A stretch of DNA of 28,839 nucleotides from Thaumasiovibrio sp043421945 (GTDB lineage: Bacteria > Pseudomonadota > Gammaproteobacteria > Enterobacterales > Vibrionaceae): contig JBHOGO010000059.1 in the NCBI GenBank assembly GCA_043421945.1, positions 1-28,839 of the forward strand, in the 5' to 3' direction. Each line of letters opens with the position of its first letter. Position 1 is the first letter of the stretch. Shown here piece after piece: positions 1-7,727 of the stretch. Both the position numbers and the translations under genes were made by a program. The notes beneath the pieces are model-generated. The model did no database searches and was not told the origin of the DNA. It saw only the letters and a list, made by a program, of their open reading frames with translations.

Positions 1-598
1 GGAGTATAAGATCACAAGTAAAACTGATCGTCAAACTGATCATTTTGCTCGAAAAACGTTCATGATCTTGCCCTGCTTCTTTCAACGCTTTCACATGGCC
101 TTCATTTAGATGAACAATATCAACCATATCAAAGCCACTAACATCAAACGCTTGACCAAACCCTTTTACATAGCGTCCTTTATCAGGCGTTAGCAAATAA
201 AGGCGGAAGTCGCCAAGGCTACTTAAATTCTCGATAAACTCACCAAAGCGATTTTCAAGAGCAAGAATACCTTGAGACCAAGTATCATCATCACGAAGAA
301 CTTCTTCAGCCACAGTTTCAAATGACAAACGTCGGCGTGCAAAGATATGTTTCGCGTTTTGCTCATCATCGATCAACATAATAGAGAGGTTTTTATTATG
401 CTTTAGATTTTGACCGTGGGCGGCAAGATCGCTCACTAGAATAAAGAAACCAGACTCATTAAATGCAAAAGGCGCATAAGTCGCTGAAGGTAAACCTTCT
501 TTATTCACTGTTGCGAGCTGCAACGTTTGGCATGCGTCACGAAATTCCTGCATTTCAGGGATGAGTCGATTTTGTAGTCGTTCCTGTTTATCTATCAT
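1..598 (-). CDS. hutZ: HutZ haem-utilisation protein (3' end not in window)
   Basis: HutZ is a cytoplasmic haem-binding protein of the FMN-binding split-barrel fold, known in V. cholerae to be needed for haem use and to degrade haem. The product starts MIDKQERLQNRLIPEMQEF and contains the family segments LQLATVNKEGLPSATYAPF (about residues 26-44), FARRRLSFE and YVKGFGQAFDVSGFD. Near the end is VHLNEGH; His163 or His168 is the likely counterpart of the haem-ligand histidine near the V. cholerae C terminus. The ATG overlaps the hutX stop codon (ATGA), so the two are translationally coupled. The frame stays open for at least 199 codons to base 1, whereas V. cholerae HutZ has 176 residues. This suggests either a C-terminal extension or a one-base indel near bases 52-56. 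Identity is firm; the true end is not. Confidence 0.9.
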   Translation of the reverse strand, partial: MIDKQERLQNRLIPEMQEFRDACQTLQLATVNKEGLPSATYAPFAFNESGFFILVSDLAAHGQNLKHNKNLSIMLIDDEQNAKHIFARRRLSFETVAEEVLRDDDTWSQGILALENRFGEFIENLSSLGDFRLYLLTPDKGRYVKGFGQAFDVSGFDMVDIVHLNEGHVKALKEAGQDHERFSSKMISLTISFTCDLIL

Positions 599-1113
599 GC
601 TGAGTACTCGCTTTTCATTGCTTGGAATTTTTCCACTTGCTCAGGCAGTAGATTACGAGCTTTATCGCGTCCTAGATACACTTTAAATACACAATCGCCT
701 TCGTTATTAAAGAAAGCAATTTGATGGGTCTGCATCCCGTGAAATGGCTTACTAATGAAAGCAATATTGGTGATCAGGTCAAGACGAAGGTGACCATTTA
801 GGCCATCACGGCTTAACAAGTTATAGTAACCGTGATTCGTTTTACCCTTCGGGAAAGGTGCTTTCACTTCGAAAATTGAGCCAAACGAGACAACAATGGT
901 AGTGACATTGCCCCAACTTGGAAGCTCAGTCAAAATAGCTTCTGCATGTTTCCCGTCGACCGCTGTAACAAAATCGGTAGGTAAAGCTAATGTCACTTCA
1001 GCTTCTTTCAAGCCTGTTTCGTCAGCCATCTCAGGGATAGACATGCCAACATTCTTTTCAACCAATACTGCTACTTTTTGTTTAGCGTCTTCTTTTGAAC
1101 ATACGGTATACAT
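595..1113 (-). CDS. hutX: HutX cytosolic haem carrier
   Basis: HutX (ChuX/HutX family) binds haem in the cytoplasm and is thought to pass it to HutZ. At 172 residues it has the usual family length. Visible family features are the N-terminal helical part with MSIPEMADETGLKEAEVTLA, then the β-sheet part with GKTNHGYYNLLSRDGLNGHL and MQTHQIAFFNNEGDCVFKVY. The ATG is preceded by AAGGAG at 1119-1124, five bases away, which is a strong ribosome-binding site. It lies between hutW (111 bp upstream) and hutZ (ATGA overlap downstream), matching the vibrio order hutW-hutX-hutZ. The hutW-hutX gap contains a GCCGCT/AGCGGC inverted repeat with a long loop, whose role cannot be told. I saw no separate promoter in the gap, so co-transcription with hutW is likely. 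Confidence 0.9.
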   Translation of the reverse strand: MYTVCSKEDAKQKVAVLVEKNVGMSIPEMADETGLKEAEVTLALPTDFVTAVDGKHAEAILTELPSWGNVTTIVVSFGSIFEVKAPFPKGKTNHGYYNLLSRDGLNGHLRLDLITNIAFISKPFHGMQTHQIAFFNNEGDCVFKVYLGRDKARNLLPEQVEKFQAMKSEYSA

Positions 1114-1224
1114 ACTTTCTCCTTAAACTCGCCGCTTTTTTTGCGCTTTGATGCGTGACTTAGCGGCATATTTTTAGTTATATCTTGATATTAACGTGTC
1201 GTCACGCCATGAATATTGAATAAT

Positions 1225-2619
1225 TTACGCTGCAGCATTTGGGTGCTTAGCCGTCTTATTTGCAGACCCGCTAGTATTTTCAGAAGCGTTATTTATTGTA
1301 CCGACGACACGAATCATATTTTGTGACAAAGTGACATTCCAGAATTCACCTGCCAATGTAAGAGTCAAATAGTCATTATTCAATTTGACGAGGCCATTCT
1401 TTTCCCAAGCTTTCATCAATGGCATTAAGTCTGAATAAAGATCAGTACCAGAAACCTGATTTAAATGCCTTCTTGATAGCACACCACGATCAAACGATGC
1501 CTTGATATGGTTATTCAGAGGAGTCGCTGGTGACGCTTTCATCATCATTGGCACTGGATACTGTTTCGCTTCAATCGCCTCAATATAGTCATCCATATTG
1601 CGAGTTTGCATCATTTGAAGACCAGCAACATTACCCCCCGCTCCAGCGCCAATAGGTAATACTTCTGCAGTCGTCTTTGCCAGGCTATTATAAATACTGC
1701 GCTCGCGATTATCTTTTGCCCAGTGATTGCCGCTAAGGCGTCGCTGGTGATGATCGGCCATAAACTTCACACCACGTTCAAACATGGTCGCTTTAGTCGG
1801 GGTATCTGCTGGCATTGGCAACTTACCCTGTTCGATCATGCGGTGCATCGGCAAACCTTTCATATCAATTAACTGATAAAGGTCAACACCATGTGCACCA
1901 GACTCGATATAGCCTTCTAAATCACGCTGCCAAATATCCAGTGTCTGATAAGGTAAGCCAAATAACAGATCGATAACGATCGGTGCACTGTTATAAGCCA
2001 CTAACTCTTGGATTCTCTTTAAGACAACATCACCGTCATCTAAACGCTTCGCTTCACGTCGAACCTGCGTATCGAAGCTCTGAACACCAAATGAGAAGCG
2101 GTTAAATCCGCCTTCTAAAGCATGCTCAAACTTATCGTTGCCAAACTTATTGATTCGCCCCTCTAGGGTCATTTCACAATCAGGTGTTAAAGGGAAATGA
2201 TCACGGATTGCACGGCCAAGTGTCTTTAGTTGTTCTGCGCTGAGGTCTGTTGGCGTTCCGCCACCGATATAAACAGCTTGAAATGGCGCGGCTTGTGTCC
2301 AAGGTTGCGAAGCTTTTCTTTTCAGCTCCGTCATTAGTGCATCAAAGTACTGCTCAATAAGTGTTTTGCTTGAAGCATATTGAAAGAAATTACAATACGT
2401 ACAGCGTACTCGACAGAAAGGAATGTGTATGTATAGGCAACGTGAGCCTGATATGTCAGGCGCATGTTGAAGTGCACTTTCTAGCGTACTCTGAACTTGA
2501 GTTGGAGGTACAGGCACCACTTTTCCACCAGCGTGTGGTGCCGCTTTTCTTGCAAAAGCATAGCGAAGAGGGTCTGGTGTCGACTGCCCAACAAGTTCAA
2601 CATCGTTATAATCAATCAT
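1225..2619 (-). CDS. hutW: HutW radical-SAM haem-degrading enzyme
   Basis: HutW belongs to the HemN-like radical SAM family. Its relatives ChuW and V. cholerae HutW open the haem ring without oxygen, releasing iron and a linear tetrapyrrole (anaerobilin-type). The [4Fe-4S] motif CX3CX2C is present as FCRVRCTYC (Cys69, Cys73, Cys76), followed by the SAM-binding YIGGGTPTDL and by the HemN-like RFSFGVQSFDTQVRR. The longest frame begins at a TTG at 2667, but that codon has no ribosome-binding site. The ATG at 2619 gives MIDYNDVELVGQSTPDPLRY, a better family-like start, and a 464-residue protein. The gene diverges from tonB across a Fur-box-like promoter region. With HutX and HutZ downstream, the operon would cover both oxygen-dependent and oxygen-independent haem breakdown. 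The start is the main uncertainty. Confidence 0.9.
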   Translation of the reverse strand: MIDYNDVELVGQSTPDPLRYAFARKAAPHAGGKVVPVPPTQVQSTLESALQHAPDISGSRCLYIHIPFCRVRCTYCNFFQYASSKTLIEQYFDALMTELKRKASQPWTQAAPFQAVYIGGGTPTDLSAEQLKTLGRAIRDHFPLTPDCEMTLEGRINKFGNDKFEHALEGGFNRFSFGVQSFDTQVRREAKRLDDGDVVLKRIQELVAYNSAPIVIDLLFGLPYQTLDIWQRDLEGYIESGAHGVDLYQLIDMKGLPMHRMIEQGKLPMPADTPTKATMFERGVKFMADHHQRRLSGNHWAKDNRERSIYNSLAKTTAEVLPIGAGAGGNVAGLQMMQTRNMDDYIEAIEAKQYPVPMMMKASPATPLNNHIKASFDRGVLSRRHLNQVSGTDLYSDLMPLMKAWEKNGLVKLNNDYLTLTLAGEFWNVTLSQNMIRVVGTINNASENTSGSANKTAKHPNAAA

Positions 2620-2684
2620 TTTATTTACCGAGAAGCCATAAGGTTTTAACACTTTGCAAACATGCAATATCAGTTAGTTAGAGC

Positions 2685-2747
2685 ATAATACGAATTTTAA
2701 ATGATAATGCAATTGATAATTGATCTTATTTAGATTGCCTGTATTAT
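2685..2747. promoter_or_regulatory. Divergent hutW/tonB promoters with Fur-box-like operator
   Basis: The leftward promoter toward hutW reads TTGCAT (complement of 2707-2712), a 16-base spacer and TATTAT (complement of 2685-2690). The rightward promoter toward tonB reads TTGATC (2720-2725), a 16-base spacer and TATTAT (2742-2747). Between and over the -35 boxes lies an A/T-rich stretch at 2701-2730 containing GATAATG and TGATAATTGATC. It resembles the Fur consensus GATAATGATAATCATTATC: 13 of 19 bases match when aligned from 2703. Fur repression of this locus in iron-replete cells is the expected control in vibrios; here it is inferred from sequence only. Confidence 0.65.
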
Positions 2748-2781
2748 TAGACTCAGATAGACATACTACGCATTTATACTT

Positions 2782-3672
2782 ATGAACTTTCGACGTTACA
2801 TTACATCTGGAGCGGTCGCGTTGTTAATTCACAACGTCGCGTTCCCTGAACCAAAGAACGATCTCATCGTTGGTATTTTGTCTGAAAGTGAAACGCATAG
2901 CATGACACTCTCTTTTGCGGCTCCTGCTCAGAACAAAGCGACCACTGCACTGAATAACCCTGAACCAGAGTTAGAAAGCATTGATGAAGAGCCCTCTATT
3001 GATGAGCCCGTTGTTGCAGAAACGGAAACCACTGAGACAGTAGAAACCTCAGAGCCTATGCCAGCACCCAAGGAGCAACCTCTTATACAGGAAGAGGCTC
3101 TTTTACCCGTTGCTGAACTCCCTACGGAAAAACACGTTGAAGAGAAACCTGAAAAGGTAGAACAACCAAAACCAGTGCCTGAACCCAAGCCTGAAGTTGA
3201 ACCAGAACAAGAAAAAGCTCAGGAAACGCCTGAAGTTGAACCAGAACAAGAAAAAACTCAGGAAACGCCTGAAGCACTTCCTGAAGAGATAGAAGATGCC
3301 ACTGAGGAGCAAGAAGCTTCAGACATCGAGGTTTTGAGCGATCAAATTGAACAAGACAACAATGATATTAATTTGGCTCAATCGTCACCAGCAAGACTCA
3401 TTGAAAAGCCAACGTTTTCAACCAAACCGGGTCCTGTTAACTATCCGAGACAAGCACGCCGCCGTGGCATGCAAGGTACTGTTTGGTTAGAGGTCGAGTT
3501 AAATGCCGATGCTTCAATTGACAACGTCAATATCATTGAATCATCCGGTCACGATGTTCTAGATCAGGTGGCAATAACGGATGTATCGAAATGGGCATTT
3601 TCTCCGTTCATCGAACAAGGAATAGCGATTGCCTACCGTGTTCGTATACCGGTTCGCTTTAAGCTGAATTAA
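2782..3672 (+). CDS. tonB: TonB energy transducer (TonB1 type)
   Basis: TonB couples the inner-membrane proton gradient, through ExbB-ExbD, to outer-membrane haem and siderophore receptors. The 296-residue product has a short N-terminal membrane anchor with the conserved Ser and His (Ser9, His17 in ITSGAVALLIH). A long Pro/Glu-rich periplasmic spacer follows (about residues 55-185), then a C-terminal TonB domain (about 205-296) with NYPRQARRRGMQGTVWLEV and a C-terminal RVRIPVRFKLN. The spacer includes a perfect in-frame duplication of a 13-residue unit. No convincing ribosome-binding site precedes the ATG. It heads tonB-exbB-exbD-hutB-hutC-hutD, the arrangement of the V. cholerae TonB1 system. 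It is longer than that protein (about 244 residues), apparently because of the spacer. Confidence 0.92.
   Translation: MNFRRYITSGAVALLIHNVAFPEPKNDLIVGILSESETHSMTLSFAAPAQNKATTALNNPEPELESIDEEPSIDEPVVAETETTETVETSEPMPAPKEQPLIQEEALLPVAELPTEKHVEEKPEKVEQPKPVPEPKPEVEPEQEKAQETPEVEPEQEKTQETPEALPEEIEDATEEQEASDIEVLSDQIEQDNNDINLAQSSPARLIEKPTFSTKPGPVNYPRQARRRGMQGTVWLEVELNADASIDNVNIIESSGHDVLDQVAITDVSKWAFSPFIEQGIAIAYRVRIPVRFKLN
3193..3270 (+). repeat. 39-bp tandem duplication inside tonB
   Basis: Two adjacent 39-bp units (3193-3231 and 3232-3270) differ by a single base. Each encodes EVEPEQEKxQETP (residues 138-150 and 151-163), with x being Ala then Thr. The unit length is a multiple of three, so gain or loss of copies only changes the length of the TonB periplasmic spacer. 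Confidence 0.9.
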
Positions 3673-3709
3673 CCCTTTTCCTTTGTGAACAATAATAAGA
3701 GACAAAACA

Positions 3710-4399
3710 ATGACAATTCTTTCAACGATTCAAGATCAGCTTGGCATCATGAGCTGGCCTCTTACTGCGTTATCCGTTATTACCCTAACCATTATTTTAG
3801 AGCGCTTGGTTTATATGGTGCTAAACAGCCGCTTCCACGCGCGCCTCATTTTATCTCAGCTCTATGAAGTCGACGTGAGCGATCAGCATCAACTGAAGGC
3901 ATTCACTGAGTATCACACAGGAAAGTCGTCTCCGCTTTCTCGTGGCGTATCCATGTTATTCAACCATCGCCATTTTCCTAAACAGCTTCGCGAAGAAGCG
4001 GTTTCGATCTGGCTGCATAGCCAACGTCAGCGCTTAGTATCAGGCCTGCGTGTACTGAATATCATTGGTGTGATTAGCCCATTAATTGGCTTGCTGGGTA
4101 CTGTATTGGGCTTGATCAGCATGTTCGAAGCCATTGCTCAAACCACTGGTTCTGTTACACCGGCCGATCTCGCTGATGGACTTGGGCTTGCAATGGCAAC
4201 CACCGCAGCAGGTTTGATTATCGCTTTACCTGCATTAACGTGCTCTCAGCTATTTTCTGTTTGGGCAGATAAAGTCATCGCTAAAATCGAATACACATTG
4301 AACCACTGTAACCTTTACCTTGAAGGCGTATCGATTGATAAACCGTGCCCTTCTCGTTGTGCAGAGCACTGTGATATAGAAGAGAAGTGCTCAGCATGA
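3710..4399 (+). CDS. exbB: ExbB proton-channel subunit
   Basis: ExbB (MotA/TolQ/ExbB family) forms the pentameric inner-membrane channel that powers TonB with ExbD. The 229-residue protein has an N-terminal membrane helix (WPLTALSVITLTIILERLVYMV). The two family helices come later: LNIIGVISPLIGLLGTVLGLI (about 119-139) and LADGLGLAMATTAAGLIIALPAL (about 154-176), containing the conserved GLLGTVLG and TTAAGL segments. The C terminus is cysteine-rich (CPSRCAEHCDIEEKCSA), which is unusual and of unknown meaning. It starts 37 bp after tonB and overlaps exbD by four bases (ATGA). Confidence 0.93.
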   Translation: MTILSTIQDQLGIMSWPLTALSVITLTIILERLVYMVLNSRFHARLILSQLYEVDVSDQHQLKAFTEYHTGKSSPLSRGVSMLFNHRHFPKQLREEAVSIWLHSQRQRLVSGLRVLNIIGVISPLIGLLGTVLGLISMFEAIAQTTGSVTPADLADGLGLAMATTAAGLIIALPALTCSQLFSVWADKVIAKIEYTLNHCNLYLEGVSIDKPCPSRCAEHCDIEEKCSA

Positions 4400-4815
4400 T
4401 TACGTCTCAAAATAACAGTCATCAAGCTGACTTTAAGCCTGATTTAACCCCCTTACTCGACATCATTTTTATTGTCATGGTCTTCCTACTGTTAACCGCC
4501 AGTATCAGCATTCAAACGTTAGAAATAGATGTACCGCAGACAAACGAAAGCAACGTATTGAGTGATGTGAATCAAGATGTCATCGCAATTAATATCAAAT
4601 CGGCATCACCGCATTGGGCGATAGACAGTACTCCTTATTCAGAGTGGGAAGATTTCGAATACGCACTTTTAGAAAGAGTGCGTTTACACCCTGACCATCC
4701 TGTGATTCTCGGTGCCGACAAACAAGCAAGCGTTGAATTGATGCTAAACCTGCTGGCATTTATGCAAAAGAATAACCTTTCGCAGACTCAAATTATTATG
4801 GAAGAGGCAAAATAA
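4396..4815 (+). CDS. exbD: ExbD proton-channel subunit
   Basis: ExbD partners ExbB and carries the membrane aspartate needed for proton flow. The 139-residue product has one membrane helix near the N terminus (FKPDLTPLLDIIFIVMVFLL) with the conserved LTPLLDIIF signature and its essential Asp, followed by a periplasmic TolR-like domain. A GTG at 4387 would add three residues. The ATG at 4396 is preferred because it overlaps the exbB stop as ATGA and has a purine-rich GAGAAG about eight bases upstream. The stop overlaps the hutB start by one base (TAATG). Confidence 0.93.
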   Translation: MITSQNNSHQADFKPDLTPLLDIIFIVMVFLLLTASISIQTLEIDVPQTNESNVLSDVNQDVIAINIKSASPHWAIDSTPYSEWEDFEYALLERVRLHPDHPVILGADKQASVELMLNLLAFMQKNNLSQTQIIMEEAK

Positions 4816-5804
4816 TGGTAAAGCAAAATACTGCCACACGACTGATGGCATTCATCATGTCAACCACGCTCGCACTAACAAGTGTTTTGTATACCCCTAG
4901 CGCAAGCGCTTCGTCGATGAGAGTGATTAGCGTTGGCTCAACAGCCACAGAGATCATTTATGCGCTGGACCAACAAGATGCGATCGTTGCCGTCGACCTT
5001 TCCAGCCGCCATCAAATTAAATCAAGCGACATTCCACAAGTTGGCTACCATCGCCAGCTTTCTGCAGAGGGGCTTTTGTCGCTCGCACCAACGATGATTG
5101 TCGGCTCTGAAGAGATGGGACCCGCAGCAACCATTAATACCCTTCAAAATGCAGGCGTTGATATCCGCACTGTCTCTACAGGAAATAATCCTGAAGATTT
5201 AGTCTCACGCATTGAAGAGGTGGCAGATTTATTCAGTGTTTCTCACTCTGATTCGAAAGAGCATGGTCTTACGCTTAATGAAGCTGCACAGAATCGCAAT
5301 GAATCGGTGACACTAGATGTAATTCAAGCTTCAAAGAACCTTCAAGCATCTGTCACTCAACGTTTTGAATCCCTTGAGCAGCAACAACCGACGGATAAGC
5401 CAACGGTTATCTTTGTCATGCTTGCTGAAGGTCGCCCAATGACCGTGGCTGGTGCACAAACCCCTGTCGATACCATCATCGAACTTGCTGGCGGGATTAA
5501 CCCCACTCAACAACAGTTTGACTCTTATAAGCCAATGTCTATAGAGGCGATTATCGACCTTCAGCCTGACCATATCCTTGTGGCAGAAAGAAGTTGGGAG
5601 GCCATGGGAGAGTTAGAGGGTATCCTCAGCAAAATTCCTTTGCTCGCAGCAACACCAGCAGGTAGTCAGGAAAACATCATTCCAGTCAGAAGTGCCGCCA
5701 TTATTAATGGGTTTGGTCTGCAAAGCTTAGATCTCGCAGAAAGCCTTCAAATCGCATTCAACCAAGCGAAAAAGGACAGCGGTGAATTAGAGGCAAATCA
5801 CTAA
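4815..5804 (+). CDS. hutB: HutB periplasmic haem-binding protein
   Basis: HutB is the periplasmic binding protein of the HutBCD haem ABC importer (BtuF/FhuD-like class III fold). The 329-residue product starts with a signal peptide, cleavage likely after ASA near residue 32. It then shows RVISVGSTATEIIYAL and GYHRQLSAEGLLSLAPTMIVG; Tyr78 in GYHR is the probable haem ligand, as in ShuT/PhuT. Late motifs are AGGINPTQQQFDSYKPMSIEAI and LQPDHILV. Residues about 143-170 form a polar, repeat-free insert between the backbone helix and TQRFESLEQQ, which makes the protein longer than most homologues. The gene overlaps exbD and hutC by one base at each end, so the operon is tightly coupled. Confidence 0.92.
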   Translation: MVKQNTATRLMAFIMSTTLALTSVLYTPSASASSMRVISVGSTATEIIYALDQQDAIVAVDLSSRHQIKSSDIPQVGYHRQLSAEGLLSLAPTMIVGSEEMGPAATINTLQNAGVDIRTVSTGNNPEDLVSRIEEVADLFSVSHSDSKEHGLTLNEAAQNRNESVTLDVIQASKNLQASVTQRFESLEQQQPTDKPTVIFVMLAEGRPMTVAGAQTPVDTIIELAGGINPTQQQFDSYKPMSIEAIIDLQPDHILVAERSWEAMGELEGILSKIPLLAATPAGSQENIIPVRSAAIINGFGLQSLDLAESLQIAFNQAKKDSGELEANH

Positions 5805-6847
5805 TGTCGCTTTCTACATCACGTTTACCGTTTAGTAGCTTACTCGGCCTCGCCCTTGTTGCACTTTATATCGCAGTCGTTAGCTCGATTACACTTGGAC
5901 CAATGGATATCAGTTTCTGGGATAGCCTCAGCGCATTATTACCGCGCGATTCTGACTTACCTGTTCATGTTCAGATGGTCATTCAGCAAGTGAGGCTACC
6001 GCGTACACTACTCTGCATTTCTATCGGTGCATTACTTGCAACATGTGGCACTGTCATGCAGGGGCTTTTCCGTAATCCACTGGCAGACCCCGGCATTATT
6101 GGTGTATCTGCAGGTGCGTCACTGGGTGCAGCGATTGCCATTGTGGTCTTTGGCTCTTTAGCCGCAAGTTATCCACTCTTGTTACTGTTTGGTACGGTAC
6201 CGGTATTTGCTTTCTTTGGTGGTGCGCTTACCACTATTCTCGTCTACAAGCTGGGTACAGGGTCAACAGGCACATCAGTTGCCATGATGCTCTTAGCCGG
6301 TGTGGCTGTGGGCGCATTAGCAGGTGCCGGTCTAGGACTGATGAATTACTTTGCTGATGATCAAGCATTGCGTGACTTAGCACTTTGGAGCATGGGCTCA
6401 TTAGCGGGGGCAAGTTGGAACGGTATCATATTTAGTTTCTCTGCACTGATTATACTTTTCTCACTCTTTTATCGTGACGCTAATAAGTTGAATGCCTTGC
6501 TGCTCGGCGAAGCTGAAGCAACGCATATGGGCATCAACGTTCAAGGATTAAAAAAGCGTTTGATTTTACTGACCGCTGCCGGGGTTGGCGTCACTGTATC
6601 TCTCGCTGGAATGATTGGGTTTATCGGTTTGATTGTTCCACACGTGGGTAGAATGATTTGTGGCCCTAACCATCGCAAGCTTATTCCATTAGCCGCGATT
6701 CTTGGCGGGTTGTTACTTCTCGTCGCTGACATGTTGGCACGTACGATCGTCGCGCCCCTTGATATGCCTGTTGGCATTGTCACAGCGATTTTAGGTTCGC
6801 CTTTCTTTATATGGCTACTGATTCAACAAAAAGGAAGACTAGCATGA
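5804..6847 (+). CDS. hutC: HutC haem ABC transporter permease
   Basis: HutC is the FecCD/BtuC-type inner-membrane permease that passes haem from HutB to the cytoplasm. The 347-residue protein is highly hydrophobic, with about ten membrane helices expected for the family. Signature segments are RLPRTLLCISIGALLATCGTVMQGLFRNPLADPGIIGVSAG broken here as RLPRTLLC and RNPLADPGIIGVSAGASLG (about 66-108), and GMIGFIGLIVPHVGRMICG (about 267-285), which contacts the ATPase. The ATG overlaps the hutB stop (TAATG), and its own stop overlaps hutD (ATGA). Confidence 0.93.
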   Translation: MSLSTSRLPFSSLLGLALVALYIAVVSSITLGPMDISFWDSLSALLPRDSDLPVHVQMVIQQVRLPRTLLCISIGALLATCGTVMQGLFRNPLADPGIIGVSAGASLGAAIAIVVFGSLAASYPLLLLFGTVPVFAFFGGALTTILVYKLGTGSTGTSVAMMLLAGVAVGALAGAGLGLMNYFADDQALRDLALWSMGSLAGASWNGIIFSFSALIILFSLFYRDANKLNALLLGEAEATHMGINVQGLKKRLILLTAAGVGVTVSLAGMIGFIGLIVPHVGRMICGPNHRKLIPLAAILGGLLLLVADMLARTIVAPLDMPVGIVTAILGSPFFIWLLIQQKGRLA

Positions 6848-7611
6848 GTGTTATTTCATTCGAGCATCTCGACTTAACGCTAGGTAATAAATGTATTCTT
6901 CGTGATGTCTCTTCGACCATACGTGCGGGAGAAGTCACTATTTTGCTCGGCCCCAATGGCACCGGTAAAAGTAGCCTTCTTAAATTGATCAGCCGTGAAT
7001 GGAAAACCAATGGTCATGTCTCGTATTTTCAAAAAGGGCTAGCAGACTGGAAGCCTGCCGATCTTGCGAAGCACCTTGGTGTATTACCTCAACACAGTAA
7101 TTTAACGTTTGGTTTTACAGCCCGTGAAGTGGTTGAGCTTGGGGGGCTTAATCTCAATGCCTCACAAAAAACAATTGCCGAAATAGCCAAAGAGCATATG
7201 GAGACAACCGATACCCTTCACCTTGCGGAGCGCCTGTTTCCTTCACTCTCTGGCGGTGAAAAACAGCGCGTTCAATTAGCTCGCGTGTTGACACAAATTA
7301 AGCAAAGTGGTGAAAAGCAGGCGCTTTTGCTCGATGAACCCACGTCTGCACTGGATCTTAAACATCAACACAAAACCCTTGCGCTCGCAAAGAAAATGGC
7401 TAATGAAGGTGCCGCTGTTGTTGCTGTTATTCATGATTTGAACCTTGCCGCGCAATATGGCGATCGGTTACTGCTGCTCAATGACGGAAACATCGTAGCC
7501 GACGGTCACCCTGAAGCAGTCTTGACCGCTGAAACGATACGTTCAGTTTATGATGTTGATGTCACTATCATGCGCCATCCAGAGCACGGTTACCCCCTAA
7601 TCATTAGTTAA
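6844..7611 (+). CDS. hutD: HutD haem ABC transporter ATPase
   Basis: HutD is the cytoplasmic ATPase (HmuV family) driving HutC. The 255-residue product has Walker A GPNGTGKSS (36-44), the signature LSGGEKQRVQLAR, Walker B ALLLDEPTSALD and the switch histidine in VAVIHDLNLAAQYGDR. An open frame begins further upstream at 6811, but the ATG at 6844 overlaps the hutC stop as ATGA. It also has AAGGA about nine bases upstream and gives the normal MSVISFEHLDLTL start. It ends the tight six-gene run. No strong terminator was seen after it, so the reductase gene 116 bp downstream may be read through. Confidence 0.93.
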   Translation: MSVISFEHLDLTLGNKCILRDVSSTIRAGEVTILLGPNGTGKSSLLKLISREWKTNGHVSYFQKGLADWKPADLAKHLGVLPQHSNLTFGFTAREVVELGGLNLNASQKTIAEIAKEHMETTDTLHLAERLFPSLSGGEKQRVQLARVLTQIKQSGEKQALLLDEPTSALDLKHQHKTLALAKKMANEGAAVVAVIHDLNLAAQYGDRLLLLNDGNIVADGHPEAVLTAETIRSVYDVDVTIMRHPEHGYPLIIS

Positions 7612-7727
7612 TGAGTAGGCTGAAATATCGTTATTCAACGTGGCCGTTCAACATAGCCATTAAATATCGTGCTAAGGCTTTTTATGTTAACCCTTAGTAC
7701 CCTTAACATTTTAATTAGGAGTATCCA

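Noticed and set aside
3103..3312. Minus-strand frame rich in Phe, Leu and Arg opposite tonB
   Set aside because: It is the mirror of the Pro/Glu-rich tonB spacer; its low-complexity composition follows from the repeat, not from coding.
7672..7697. CTAAGG/CCTTAG hairpin after hutD as a terminator
   Set aside because: Six-base stem with a 14-base loop and no T-run after it; not convincing as a terminator.
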